From: Bedellia somnulentella
Taxonomy: Eukaryota; Arthropoda; Insecta; Lepidoptera; Bedelliidae
Assembly (NCBI GenBank): GCA_963576735.1
Contig: OY755198.1
Span: 2,108,001 to 2,172,000, forward strand
Length of the DNA: 64,000 bases
Direction of reading: 5' to 3'
The notes beneath the pieces were generated by a model that did not search any database, had not been told where the DNA came from, and saw only the letters and a program-made list of their open reading frames with translations. This document shows, piece by piece, positions 58,801 to 63,707 of the stretch; within the stretch, counting starts at the first letter, position 1; every line of letters starts with the position of its first letter. The translations under genes and the position numbers were made by a program.

Positions 58801-61800
58801 CCGGTTTACATTGAAAATACCAAAACACTGTCTTAACTTCTGATTTTTTATATTTGTATTCCCGTGGGCGTTGTAATAGATATAAAGAATATTGAGACTT
58901 TTTAAGTGATTATTGGGCGATGCAGTTGGATACCCATTTGAAAATAACTTAAACCAACATTTTTTCGCCGGGAGGCTAATAAACATACATATACATACAT
59001 ATACTCACGGCTATAAATCCCTAGAAGGGGTAGCCAGAGCTAAGGAACTAGAAGTTCCTCAGCCACTTTTGGAAAGTTGAGTGGTGAAAAGATGGCAAAA
59101 TAAAGGTTATTGGTGATGGGTCTCCAACCGCATCGCCCAAAATCCCTTAAAATCCCCAATACCGTTAGTCGCCTCTTACGTACACCCACCGGAAGAAATG
59201 GGGTAGTGCTATTCTAAGCCGACACTACACAGCATAAAGGCTAATAAAGTAATAGTTAAAACTCGCTGTTTCATTATTATGATTAATATAGTTGTTATTC
59301 TAAAATTTACGTATGTCATTGTTTTCTCCTTATCAAGATAACTTGTGTGGGTAATTAATTAATTTATCACATTTTATTTATTTCATCTTTATCTTATTGA
59401 TGATAAGAATTTGTTGTTATTAATTATAATTGATGTTGCACCGTATTTAGGGTTAGTCAAATGTCGAATTCTGCCGAATGTTCGGTAATCCTAAAACCTT
59501 TATGCATATTTTGTAATCTTGTAGTGTTTGCTTGGTCTGGTGGGAATGACAATATAATTCATTTAACTTACTTAATTTCATCTGTATTAATTATCCATAT
59601 TACAACTGATGTATAATTGTTTTGTTTTCAATAGTTATTTTAATTTGTGTTTTTCTGTATCGTCTGTATAACAATTGGTAGAAACTTTATAGGTCAAGAA
59701 CTTCTCTGTATTTTTATCTTATTTGAAATATTGTGTACCGTTTGTTTCTCAAATAAATAAATAAATAAGTAAATGCCGAAGCCGAATTTCGGTCATTCCG
59801 TGTATCGCGCCGCACCCCTCTCGCCTCCTGCCCTTGCCTCGCGGCCTCTCACATTTCATTTTGTCATCACTAAAGTTCGTGTATTTGTTTATTTACTCTT
59901 GTGTTTTGAGATACATAATAGATTTTTTTATTCTAAGATTTTCACGATTGCACATTATGATTAAAACAACTATTGATTTTCGGATATTTTAATCGCGTGT
60001 TATTACATTGTTTTTAAAGCCCGACGTTTCGAAAACTTTTCAGTTATCATGGTCACGGGAAGACACGCGATTAAAATATCCGAAAATCAATAGTTGTTTT
60101 AATTATACATACATATACCTACGGCTATAAATCCCTAGAAGGGGTAGCCAGAGCTAAAGAACTAGAAGTTCCTCAGCCACTTTTGGAAAGTTGAGTGGGG
60201 GAAAGATGGCAAAATAAAAGTTGTTGGTGATGGGTCTCCAACCGCATCGCCCAAAAATCCCTTTAAGGCCCCAATACCGTTAGTCGCCTCTTACAAACAC
60301 CCACCGGCAGGAATGGAGTAGTGTTATTCTAAGCCGACACTACACAGCGATTTAATTATAATAGATCTGTTTAATGAAATTGATCTATAGAAAAGGTGTC
60401 ATTCCTTCCTAACTATTAGTGCGAGAAAAGGTCAAGCGTGCATTATACACACACACCTATTGATGTACTCATATATATGAATTTGGTCTACATTTTATTT
60501 TAGTACTATTGCTGTGTAATGTCGGCTTAGAATAGCACTACCCCATTTTTTCCGGTGTGGGTGAACGTAAAAGGCGACTAACGGGATTTTTGGGCGTTGT
60601 GAACTCTTCACCAACAACTTTTATTTTACCATCTTTTCCCCGCAGAACTTTACAAATGTGGCTACCCCTTCTAGGGAAATATAGCCGTGAGTTTATGTAT
60701 GTATGTATTTATATTTCAGTGCCCTCTCTAGACTCGCCAACTGACGTGAATCCATCAACGATGACCCATATAGTGGTGACAGGAAACGGAAACCACATGG
60801 TTTTCGCTGACGAGGGAAAACCACCCATGATTGAGATGACTATAAGGTGGGTTTGATGTATAAATATATAATAGTTCTGAGTGTCGGCTTAGAATAATAC
60901 TACCCCATTTCTTCCGGTGGGTGTACGTAAGAGGCTACAAACTTTTAAGGGATTTTTGGGTGATGCGGTTGGAGACCCATCACCATCACGTGGGTGTGGA
61001 ATTTCGAATTCCTTAGCTCTGGCTACCCCTTCAAGGGATTTATAGCCGTGAGTATATGCATGTATGCTTCAATATAAATAGCAATTGAATCTAAAAACAT
61101 ATACATTTATAATATGTAGCAATTGAATCTTAAAACTCGATTCAATAATGTGACAGTTTCATTTATAAGGAGGTGTTGAGACATTTTTTTATTTTTTAAA
61201 TTTTTTCAGGCGAAGTGTTGATTTGTATAACCTAGAATTTTGTGAAATTGATATGTTTTGTAACAGTTTAAACTCTTTTGTAACTAAATTAAGATATTCG
61301 TTTTTAACTTAATTTCATTTATTTCATTGATCTCTTTTGTTTGTTCATATGTTATGTAAACGTTTATAAAAGTTTCATGTTATCTCTCTAAACCAATTTT
61401 CTACTTAGGTTAATTGTATTATTGCTCGATAAACCCAGATGTATAAAAATGAAAACAATACTGATGTATCTACCTGCCGCATACAAAAGTGTAAAATTTA
61501 TGGAGCTGTAGGTCTAATTGTTTCTTTTATAACTGTGTACATTTGTAATGTAAACGACTGTTTGTTTCTTAAATAAATGTAAATAAATAAAACAAAAAAC
61601 AATTTGATTAAAAATAAAATATAACGAACAAAAAACTTTGGGAAACGAAACGTATATGCGTCAATACCTCAATGTGTCAAGCCAATCACACTGATTAGTC
61701 GTCAAAATTGTGTTAAGTTCTGTATGTTAGCTTTGTTTTTATTTATATATGAAGAATAATTGTGCCAAGTTTCGTAAAAATCCGTCGAGTAGTTTTTGTT

Positions 61801-63670
61801 TCCATAAGGAACATACAAACCGACAGACAGACAAAAATTTTACTGAATGTATTTTTGGCATCAGTATCGATCACTAATCACCCCCTGATAGTTATTTTGA
61901 AAATATATTTCATGTACAGAATTGACCTCCCTACAGATTCATTATAAGTATAGATAGTAGTACATACATACATAACTCACGGCTATAAATCCCTAGAAGG
62001 GGTAGCCAGAACTAAGGAACTAGAAAATCCTCAGCCACTTTTGGAAAGTACGTGGGGAAAATATGGTAAAATAAAAGTTGTTGGTGGGTCCCCAATCACA
62101 ACGCCCAAAAATCCTTTCAAAGCCCCTATACCGTTAGTCGTCTCTTACGTACACCCACCGGAAGAAATGGGGTAGTGCTGTTCTAAGCCGACACTACACG
62201 GCATATTATTAGAAATAGTTTAGTAGTTAACGACAATAATGTTGATATATTGATTCTAGCCCCATAGACCAGAACAAAGTAGAGACGGTTATACTAAACT
62301 CAGCCGACATGACGAAAGAAGAGTTGTCAACCAAAATTGGGTTTACCACCGAAATCATGACGGACGAGGAGATGCATGAATATAGGTATGTAACATAAAC
62401 GTTCACGCCGTTTATCCCCGAAGGGGTTGGCAGAGGTACCAATACTTCTGAACTCACATGGCACCGCTATCTAGTGTCCTAAGTAGGTACCCACGTTTTG
62501 CTTAGACAGTGAACTCACGTGGTAGGGGGCAGGCCTATCGCCGTTTTGTAGGAATGCACTGTCACATGACTAAAAACAACTTAGCTATGTGGGTTTCCTC
62601 ACGATGTTTTCCCTCACCGTTAACAATAATGATAAATTAACCACACATATGACTTTAGAAAAGACAAATTGGTGTAGGCCCGACCCAGGATTCGATCTCA
62701 CGCCCTTCTGTTTTCGGGCGGGTGATCTACCCATTGGACTATCATGTCATGGTATGTAGTATCGTATTAATACCATAAATGTGAAAGTTGAGATGTTTCG
62801 ATATTTGTGTTTGAGACAAAAAGGCTCCTCAAGTAAATAATGTATATGAATGAAATTTGGCAGAATGCTAGATAATGACCCAAATTATAACATAGGATAC
62901 TTTTTATCCCGGAAATATAATAAAATATTCACGCCTGATTTAACTTAGAGTACCGGAAAAAACGCCTCAAGCTTAGTTCTAAGCAAAATTGACAGTACGA
63001 AGTCTGTCGGGTCAGCTAGTACAGATATACATATTGTCTCGCAATACATATTTAATTAATTTTTTAACATACATACATACATACATATAATCACAGCTAT
63101 AAATCCCTTAACGGGGTAGCCAGAGCTTTGGAATGAAAAATTCCTCAGCCACTTTTGGAAGTTGATAGGGGGAAAGATAAGAAAATTTTTAACTAGCCAA
63201 ATTTTATTCATATACATTATGTCCTTGGGGGTTTTGCCTCAAACACACAAAAATCTAAACTTTCACATATCTATAATATTACATATACACACGGCTATAA
63301 GTCCTTAGAAAGGGTAGCCAGAGCTAAGGAATTGGAAATTCCTAAGCCACTTTTGGAAAATTGAGTGGGGAAAAGATGGTGAGATAAAGGTTGTTGGTTA
63401 TGGGTCTCCAACCGCATCGCCCAAAAATCCCATAAAAGCCCTAATACCGTTAGTCGCCTCTTACGTACACCCGCCGGAAGAAATGGGGTAGTGTTATTCT
63501 AAGCCGTTACTACACGGCAACTATAATATTAATAGGATTATTTTTTTCCCAGAGAGCAGTTAAAAGAGAAAGTGACATATGCCAGTGCAGCCTACAAATG
63601 CCAGTTGTGTATAGTGGGGTTCTATACGCAACAAGAGGTGGAAAATCATTTCGTTAATGAGCACCAACCG
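31745..63670 (+). CDS. ZAD-C2H2 zinc-finger protein, 3' end outside window
   Basis: Six exons join in phase with GT-AG borders: 31745-31882, 56116-56253, 57404-57572, 60720-60846, 62260-62385 and 63553-63670 (816 bp, 272 codons so far). Exons 1-2 encode a zinc-finger-associated domain (ZAD): ICGGCL near residue 10, LCWECQAHLRKF near residue 57. Exons 3-5 are an acidic linker without known domain. Exon 6 starts the C2H2 array: YKCQLCIVGFYTQQEVENHF and VNEH. ZAD proteins are insect-specific nuclear DNA-binding regulators; ZAD mediates dimerisation. An in-frame ATG at 31595 would add 50 residues, but ZAD proteins normally start a few residues before the first CxxC, so 31745 (context TTAAAATGG) is preferred. 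The first intron is 24.2 kb and holds a nested antisense gene. The gene continues past 64000. Confidence 0.85.
31883..33740. other. Intron 1 start, no recognised gene
   Basis: AT-rich intron sequence. GATTTAAATCA-type palindromic words at about 32908 and 33455 may be ends of a degenerate inverted-repeat element. A perfect hairpin lies at 33305-33343. No coding potential was recognised. Confidence 0.45.
33305..33343. repeat. Perfect 15-bp hairpin
   Basis: TATAATGAAGCAACT (33305-33319) and its exact complement (33329-33343) enclose a 9-nt loop. Confidence 0.8.
33741..34100 (+). repeat. SINE-A, full length
   Basis: Plus-strand copy from GCCGTGATAGCCCAGTTGG (A-box) to TTCGGCGTGAACGTTTATG. No clear target duplication was seen. 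A fragment of repeat E follows directly. Confidence 0.8.
34120..34205 (+). repeat. Repeat E fragment
   Basis: TGTTTATGTGTTTGAGGCGA and AATGAAATTTGGCAGAATGC match the inner part of repeat E. Confidence 0.5.
34353..34534 (+). repeat. Repeat R, internally deleted
   Basis: GGGTCGGCTTAGAATAACAC start and TATG tail are present; the TTGGAGACCCATCACC core is missing. Confidence 0.7.
34604..34754 (+). repeat. Repeat R, 5'-truncated
   Basis: Begins at GGCAATGTGGTTGGAAACC and runs to GCCGTGAGTATATGTATG. Confidence 0.7.
34757..34898 (-). repeat. RTE-like LINE fragment
   Basis: AGACGTCCACTGCTGGAAAT and AGGCCTCTCCCAAAGATCTC are the antisense of the 3' coding/UTR border of an RTE-type LINE. It is the counterpart of the start of the LINE at 17010. 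Confidence 0.6.
34899..35105 (+). repeat. Repeat R, 5'-truncated
   Basis: From TTCCGGTGGGTGTACATAAA to the TATG tail. Confidence 0.7.
35473..35658. mobile_element. Short MITE-like element
   Basis: AAAGAGCTTATTCCAT (35473-35488) and its complement (35643-35658) bound 186 bp containing repeats of GTCTGAAT and GTGGAATAAC. The end word GCTTATTCCATTT is shared with the element at 12685. A target duplication was not resolved. It lies about 100 bp after the stop codon of the nested minus-strand gene. Confidence 0.6.
35756..42650 (-). CDS. Secreted TULIP-fold protein (Grp7 allergen/JHBP-like), nested gene
   Basis: Five minus-strand exons join in phase: 42562-42650, 39452-39602, 38018-38170, 36757-36908 and 35756-35957 (747 bp, 248 residues). 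All introns are GT-AG. Residues 1-20 (MNKQYTALAILALLVGAEAN) are a clear signal peptide. The mature part has the layout of the Grp7-allergen/juvenile-hormone-binding-like lipid-binding fold: a first helix region (TTIEMLIPFMREHGLDPMPL), GSMTGLVNIERSGDQM, an YNYLVQVMNIGPTGGI turn, LIDFNNDEVHLQDFSLNEIG, and a late helix DWLLTPVTNVFLAIF. Such proteins are secreted carriers of hydrophobic ligands; the ligand here is unknown. The gene lies wholly inside intron 1 of the plus-strand zinc-finger gene. Its introns are full of R and SINE copies, but no exon is broken. The TATA box lies at 42682-42689. Confidence 0.82.
36011..36261 (+). repeat. Repeat R, full length
   Basis: From GCTGTGTAGTGTCGGCTTAG to a (TATG)n tail. 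It sits in the intron between exons 5 and 4 of the nested gene, opposite in orientation to the next copy. Confidence 0.8.
36262..36482 (-). repeat. Repeat R, divergent subfamily
   Basis: Tail-to-tail with the preceding copy. It has CACCCGTGGGTAGAAAGGGG instead of the CCACCGG type, the same variant as at 14457 and 38236. Confidence 0.7.
36593..36654 (-). repeat. Repeat R tail fragment
   Basis: (CATA)n, ACTCACGTCTATAATTCCCT and GGGGTAGCCAGAGC only. Confidence 0.65.
36932..37720. repeat. SINE-B, interrupted by MITE
   Basis: The left part (36932-37170) has the ACCTCATGTGGGGATTATTA end and the AACGCAAACACTAC block. The right part (from 37658) resumes TTTCGCACTGGCAGC and the A-box TAGCTCAATTGGCAGAG, then degenerates. 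The interruption is the 487-bp element at 37171-37657. Confidence 0.6.
37171..37657. mobile_element. MITE inside SINE-B
   Basis: GGTATGCAAAGTTTT and its complement AAAACTTTGCATACC are the termini of a 487-bp AT-rich element without coding sequence. It interrupts the SINE-B word GAATTTCGCACTGG, leaving GAATTC on the left and GAATTT on the right, compatible with a GAATT duplication. Confidence 0.7.
37890..37985 (-). repeat. Repeat R, truncated
   Basis: The tail and first 90 bp only, ending 33 bp before exon 3 of the nested gene. Confidence 0.7.
38236..38471 (+). repeat. Repeat R, divergent subfamily
   Basis: Starts CCGTGTAGTGCCGGCATAGA and carries CTACCCACGGGTGTCG; tail short. Confidence 0.75.
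38504..38760 (-). repeat. SINE-A, 5'-truncated with TSD
   Basis: Truncated before the tRNA-like head. The exact 13-bp duplication GGATTTCAGATTA (38491-38503 and 38761-38773) shows that the truncation happened at insertion. Confidence 0.8.
38991..39236 (-). repeat. Repeat R, full length
   Basis: (ATAC)n tail left, ...AAGCCGACACTACACAGC right; canonical CCACCGGAAG variant. It sits about 215 bp from exon 2 of the nested gene. Confidence 0.8.
39631..40215 (-). repeat. SINE-A interrupted by MITE
   Basis: Full SINE-A with tRNA-like head at about 40150-40215, split between its ATGGCTAA and TAAGTACAAC words by the 262-bp palindromic element at 39776-40037. It ends about 29 bp from the splice acceptor of exon 2 of the nested gene. 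Confidence 0.75.
39776..40037. mobile_element. Palindromic MITE with TAA target duplication
   Basis: GGGCCGGCGCTCACTGCCGG at the left and the complement of GGGCCAGCGCTGACTGCCGG at the right (2 differences in 30), flanked by TAA (39773-39775 and 40038-40040). The interior is a near-perfect palindrome with a 30-40 nt GC-rich loop. GG(G)CC ends plus a TAA duplication point to PIF/Harbinger or the related ISL2EU transposases. Confidence 0.8.
40216..40579. other. No recognised feature
   Basis: AT-rich intronic sequence with no coding potential or clean repeat. Confidence 0.35.
40580..40672 (-). repeat. SINE-B fragment, internally deleted
   Basis: AACCTCATGTGGGGATTATT is joined to ATGTCGAAATTTTTCTTTCC, so the centre including the tRNA-like block is missing. 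Confidence 0.55.
41060..41481 (+). pseudogene. Jockey/CR1-like LINE, internally deleted
   Basis: YQNVRGLRAKLGEFNINL and LFALTET (about 41088-41180) is the start of the apurinic endonuclease of a non-LTR retrotransposon. After about 50 bp the sequence continues with reverse-transcriptase words SGVSQGSNLGPLEFLVMINE and LPKVLQHAKL (41365-41460). Most of the endonuclease and half of the reverse transcriptase are deleted. Confidence 0.75.
41552..41803 (+). repeat. Repeat R, full length
   Basis: GCCGTGTAGTGTCGGCTTAG to (TATG)n; carries the ACCCGTGGGTGATCGTAAGA variant. Confidence 0.8.
42213..42490 (+). repeat. SINE-B, full length
   Basis: From a degenerate GACAACCTCA end, through ACATTTGCATTATATCTGAA and GGAACGCAAACACTAC, to the tRNA-like block with B-box GGGTTCGATCCCC (42430-42442) and the TTCTTTCCTTTATTTAT tail. 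The A-box is damaged. It lies just before exon 1 of the nested gene. Confidence 0.7.
42682..42689 (-). promoter_or_regulatory. TATA box of the nested TULIP gene
   Basis: TATATAAG on the minus strand lies 32 bp upstream of the start codon, so transcription would start just before the ATG with a very short leader. This supports the chosen start and an independent promoter. Confidence 0.6.
42903..43114 (+). repeat. Repeat R, internally shortened
   Basis: TAGTGTCGGATTAGAATAGC start, TATG tail; the GATGCGGTTGGAGACC part is deleted. It lies about 250 bp upstream of the nested gene. Confidence 0.7.
43155..43430 (-). pseudogene. Ty1/copia RNase H fragment
   Basis: An 89-codon frame with SLTFAEYVELSEAVTELN and YEHNSETVAISKYGNFTKNS corresponds to the RNase H end of a copia-type polyprotein (family motif: E-D-N before the ..AI..). 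The Asp of that motif is His here. The rest of the element is absent. Confidence 0.75.
43431..44350. other. No recognised gene
   Basis: AT-rich sequence. The minus-strand 75-codon frame at 44083-44310 has no recognised motif and is not called. Confidence 0.35.
44354..44792. mobile_element. MITE with TA target site
   Basis: GGCTATTTGACT and its exact complement AGTCAAATAGCC bound 439 bp, each flanked by TA (44352-44353 and 44793-44794). A TA duplication is typical of Tc1/mariner relatives. The interior contains GTCACGTGAC and CGCC-rich words but no convincing coding sequence. Confidence 0.6.
45032..45190 (-). repeat. SINE-B with intact tRNA-like cloverleaf
   Basis: At 45060-45132 (minus) a 73-bp block has a perfect 7-bp acceptor stem (GACACTG/CAGTGTC), D arm (GCTC..GAGC) and T arm (GCGGG TTCGAAC CCCGC) with good A and B boxes. 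The anticodon arm does not pair normally, and SINE-B sequence continues on both sides, so it is called as a SINE head and not a tRNA gene. Confidence 0.7.
45435..47175 (-). mobile_element. Unclassified TIR transposon inside a larger insertion
   Basis: Inverted copies of the segment CAGGTATTT..GAT..CTAGCCGGGTGAAACTA lie at about 45472-45507 and 47119-47154, with weaker similarity outward for 20 bp (GCCGCAC). Between them the minus strand carries a decayed multi-exon gene. Superfamily is not recognised and borders are approximate. Confidence 0.55.
45719..46895 (-). pseudogene. Uncharacterised transposon gene, decayed
   Basis: A possible exon 1 begins ATGGATTATGAAACTACAG (near 46894-46876) and ends at GTAATA. 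Later pieces on the minus strand include GLPGGSKYRVVTRQYLVNKM and QPELHTIDE (about 46556-46465), then RYHSLRSVFKKRWMRANRTLHKF and NATWLRGTF (about 46372-46280), GRPSKSFEEVSSRSK (about 46230), SPKRAKKYKK (about 46060) and an acidic C-terminus EEESDTDDVPWNSF (45719). I remember similar unnamed proteins from arthropods and cnidarians, but know no function. Stops and frame changes between pieces (for example after HTIDEN) show decay. Confidence 0.5.
47221..47290 (+). repeat. (CA)n-rich microsatellite
   Basis: CACACACACA words interrupted by TA and TC; only a simple repeat. Confidence 0.8.
47300..47814 (+). repeat. LINE 3' UTR-like tail
   Basis: A non-coding stretch with CTCGGGCGCGAAAGCTCTTC, an AATAAAG signal near 47784 and a (TTATTA)n end directly before the resumed R copy. 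It looks like the 3' end of a non-LTR retrotransposon, plausibly the carrier of the 2.5-kb insertion. Confidence 0.45.
48208..48515 (+). repeat. Composite repeat D ending in R-like sequence
   Basis: ACTAGCTTTTTGCCCCGCGA and CTTCGTCCGCGTGGAC at the start, GGGCGATGCAG and CTATGGCTACCC later. The same head-to-R fusion is at 58753-58945, so R may be the 3' part of a longer family. Confidence 0.5.
48932..49060 (-). repeat. SINE-C, third tRNA-like family
   Basis: On the minus strand, TCCGTGGCGTAGCGGTATAA (A-box) and GGGTTCGTATCTC (B-box) are separated by a long AT-rich spacer. It is a tRNA-derived retroposon or tRNA pseudogene. Confidence 0.5.
49437..49700 (+). repeat. RTE-like LINE 3' end
   Basis: Same family as 9009-9222: CAGCGCCATCTCC, TTTCAAAGCAATCGG, (ACAA)n and TATAATATTAGTATGG. 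Confidence 0.55.
50214..50620 (-). repeat. 3' LTR of BEL/Pao element
   Basis: Downstream LTR, preceded by GGCCCCCCAGTA at the position of the polypurine tract. Confidence 0.85.
50648..51388 (-). pseudogene. BEL/Pao integrase C-terminal part
   Basis: From about 51388 the minus strand reads FIFARGKPTEIFCDNGRNF (second catalytic Asp), then PVYAPNFNGSAEAGIKLAKF (catalytic Glu), LTPGHFLLGRSLTALP and FWRRWHREYLSELQQRTQW with the C-terminal DUF5641-type domain, to the stop at 50648. The N-terminal zinc finger and the first Asp are deleted. There is no start codon of its own, so it is not translated alone. Confidence 0.85.
51389..51740. other. Filler replacing reverse transcriptase
   Basis: These 352 bp sit where about 3 kb of pol should be. 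The stretch has a (GAT)n run (51388-51420), ATAT-rich sequence and the palindrome GGTTATTAATAACC at the junction with the gag-protease end. No BEL motif is recognisable in it. Confidence 0.55.
51741..53954 (-). CDS. BEL/Pao gag-protease polyprotein
   Basis: An uninterrupted frame of 737 codons. Residues about 40-130 are coiled-coil (DUF1759-type gag: FKKYLLNLLEYCES..). The conserved gag block LPEITIPKFDGSYFKWLEF is near residue 160. Zinc knuckles of the BEL type follow (CPLCKGKHLLFRC, CTNCLRSDHMVAKCP, CRKCGGRHHTLLH) near 415-480. The aspartic protease motif CLLDSGSDYSFLS is near 540, with LGWIIAGK near 680. After LPKPIGY the frame ends in TAA, where reverse transcriptase would normally start. 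In the family these proteins build the particle and cut the polyprotein. Start ATG 53954 is the first in frame. Confidence 0.9.
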   Translation of the reverse strand: MTDSELSVKTNTAHASRSSSPAKMASDEYTVLKYKRSSIKGQITHFKKYLLNLLEYCESHPLTSRDEQMLSLKLDKFLELNSQFEHLQSQMEALNFSNLDYELDERELISNEFCSCIVKARNLLGVNKPADQFQDATEGSKASHPCHCNGQGTMGFRLPEITIPKFDGSYFKWLEFRDTFESLIHNNNHIKPIHKFHYLCSYLQGEAARVIANLEVSDFNYVEAWNILCERYNNKRQLVNNHLSALFNLKVMQSESDKSLRSLSDHITKNVRALQTLGQPVQHWDSILIYLASSKFDQNTNVKWEEYKGNLHSELPTFNDLREFLKIRADILETLPQSKVRVNTSQGSNNSHNNNNNSHDLKHYHSNNHIKQTINSPQAFIVSTSGNVSDEASNPQLPSRLPNATLASTVTTNTNFKCPLCKGKHLLFRCLRFRKLTLADRRSRVTGLKVCTNCLRSDHMVAKCPYGDCRKCGGRHHTLLHSSPLLQNDVAPSSHPVTSMPQSLSLSPPVSPSGIIRSTAMIDIINPQNGKVETVRCLLDSGSDYSFLSADLRNRLKLASTPSIHNSVTGVGDTSLNLRPHQCSALIRARTGTYSHLHTFLVLPSIAKRHSNEAIDVSNITLPSAITLADPQFNQPLKVDIMIGGDLFWDLLGSERLTLGPGLPMLHHSQLGWIIAGKISHSLPQNSQTCNFVSSSSFTKLTRTHRLKTRRFCPLSPLKAADYRLGDTYTLPKPIGY
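53955..55264 (-). other. BEL/Pao leader region
   Basis: Long non-coding leader between the primer-binding site and the gag start. The short frame at 55022-55375 crosses the LTR border and is not a gene. Confidence 0.5.
55265..55671 (-). repeat. 5' LTR of BEL/Pao element
   Basis: Upstream LTR for the minus-strand element. It starts at 55671 with TGTTAAAGCCACTTGAATCC. Promoter and first poly(A) words (TATAAATA near 55560) are visible but not proven. Confidence 0.85.
55791..56082 (+). repeat. SINE-A, damaged head
   Basis: Starts in the tRNA-like head (ATTATCGTGCAAACG), lacks the B-box region, and continues to the ATGTT tail. It ends 33 bp before exon 2 of the zinc-finger gene. Confidence 0.7.
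56116..56253 (+). CDS. ZAD zinc-finger gene, exon 2
   Basis: Forty-six codons after TTTCTTTCCAG, phase 0 on both sides, donor GTGAGA. Holds the second ZAD CxxC (LCWECQAHLRKF) and the long helix following it. Confidence 0.82.
56280..56483 (-). repeat. Repeat R, truncated
   Basis: (ACAT)n tail 27 bp after exon 2, ending at ACACCCACCG without the GCACTA/GCCGAC terminus. Confidence 0.75.
56950..57292. repeat. Palindromic SINE-B dimer
   Basis: A minus-oriented SINE-B (56950-57170) with a tRNA-like block at 57022-57093 (GACAC/GTGTC acceptor ends) is joined at TTCCCTAGGGAA to a plus-oriented partial SINE-B that repeats the B-box block and the CCACATGAGGTTTTC end. The outer 45 bp are inverted copies. 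Confidence 0.7.
57404..57572 (+). CDS. ZAD zinc-finger gene, exon 3
   Basis: Acceptor TTTTTTTGCAG, donor GTAAGA, ends in phase 1. Acidic linker (DYDRIFVDYSSEDLTFALFG). It contains a run of eight G in the FGGGK codons, a potential slippage site. Confidence 0.78.
57675..57911 (+). repeat. Repeat R, divergent subfamily
   Basis: GCCGTGTAGTGCCGGCTTAG to (TATG)n with the CTACCCACGGGTGTCG variant. Confidence 0.75.
58060..58250. repeat. LINE 3' tail and repeat G piece
   Basis: GTGGCGATCGATAGTCTCTG with a (TATG)n tail (to 58165), then an inverted piece of repeat G (CGCACAAAAGTGGACCGCGAG at about 58211) matching 25548-25600. Confidence 0.5.
58284..58528 (-). repeat. Repeat R, full length
   Basis: Canonical minus-strand copy; right end AGCCGACACTACACAGC. 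The 112-codon frame across it is not a gene. Confidence 0.8.
58753..58945 (+). repeat. Composite repeat D
   Basis: ACTAGCTCTTTGCCCGCGAC start fused to GATTATTGGGCGATGCAGTT. Second copy of the 48208 composite. Confidence 0.5.
58983..59233 (-). repeat. Repeat R, full length
   Basis: Canonical minus-strand copy with CCTCAGCCACTTTTGG and the CCACCGGAAG variant. Confidence 0.8.
59234..59929. other. No gene; LINE-tail-like and GC-rich words
   Basis: An (AAATA)n tail near 59751-59775 suggests a LINE 3' end. The word GCCGAAGCCGAATTTCGG after it is palindromic and GC-rich. The short frame at 59773-59964 has no motif. Confidence 0.4.
59930..60106. mobile_element. Penelope-like foldback, shortest copy
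   Basis: CACGATTGCACATTATGATT, AGCCCGACGTTTCGAAAAC and GGTCACGGGAAGAC are followed at once by the inverted GATTAAAATATCCGAAAATC. Third copy of the 7928/11078 family, reduced to 177 bp. Confidence 0.7.
60107..60349 (-). repeat. Repeat R, full length
   Basis: Directly follows the Penelope foldback; right end AGCCGACACTACACAGC. Confidence 0.8.
60511..60708 (+). repeat. Repeat R, shortened
   Basis: GCTGTGTAATGTCGGCTTAG to TATG tail, with part of the core deleted; ends 11 bp before the exon 4 border. Confidence 0.7.
60720..60846 (+). CDS. ZAD zinc-finger gene, exon 4
   Basis: Acceptor ATATTTCAG, donor GTGGGT, ends in phase 2. Encodes PSLDSPTDVNPST..THIVVTGNG..FADEGKPP. The acceptor lies 11 bp after the TATG tail of an R copy (60511-60708). 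Confidence 0.75.
60880..61066 (+). repeat. Repeat R, shortened
   Basis: GAGTGTCGGCTTAGAATAAT start 34 bp after exon 4; the middle is deleted. Confidence 0.7.
61067..61960. repeat. Old LINE-tail-like sequence
   Basis: An AAATAAATG run near 61571-61590, and CCAAGTTTCGTAAAAATCCG with (CAGA)n near 61770-61840, are repeat-like 3' blocks. No coding region was recognised. Confidence 0.4.
61961..62203 (-). repeat. Repeat R, full length
   Basis: Minus-strand copy ending 56 bp before exon 5 of the zinc-finger gene. Confidence 0.8.
62260..62385 (+). CDS. ZAD zinc-finger gene, exon 5
   Basis: Acceptor TGATTCTAG, donor GTATGT, phase 2 on both sides. Encodes NKVETVILNSADMTKEEL..TEIMTDEEMHEYR. Its last base and the donor are part of the target duplication of the SINE-A that follows. 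Confidence 0.78.
62393..62750 (-). repeat. SINE-A at exon 5 splice donor
   Basis: Full-length minus-strand copy. The exact duplication GGTATGTA (62385-62392 and 62751-62758) is the exon 5 border plus donor. The tRNA-like head differs from other copies: the anticodon part reads GCCCGAAAACAGAAGGGCG in place of the CACTCGGTTATCG type. Confidence 0.85.
62772..63021 (+). repeat. Repeat E
   Basis: ACCATAAATGTGAAAGTTGA start, TGAAATTTGGCAGAATGC inside, AGTCTGTCGGGTCAGCTAGT end. Confidence 0.6.
63068..63175 (-). repeat. Repeat R, truncated
   Basis: (CATA)n tail and first 90 bp only. Confidence 0.7.
63214..63276 (-). repeat. Repeat E start fragment
   Basis: Inverted copy of the E entry block (CTAAACTTTCACAT..AATATTA). 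Confidence 0.5.
63279..63520 (-). repeat. Repeat R, full length
   Basis: Minus-strand copy ending 32 bp before exon 6. Confidence 0.8.
63553..63670 (+). CDS. ZAD zinc-finger gene, exon 6
   Basis: Acceptor TTTCCCAG, donor GTGAGA, ends in phase 0. Contains the first C2H2 finger, C-x2-C-x12-H-x4-H. More fingers are expected beyond the window. Confidence 0.82.
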
Positions 63671-63707
63671 GTGAGATATCATTTATTTATCACGTACTTC
63701 GATCTTG

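Noticed and set aside
59773..59964. 63-codon frame beginning in a GC-rich palindrome
   Set aside because: Likely repeat-derived, and it runs into the Penelope foldback at 59930.
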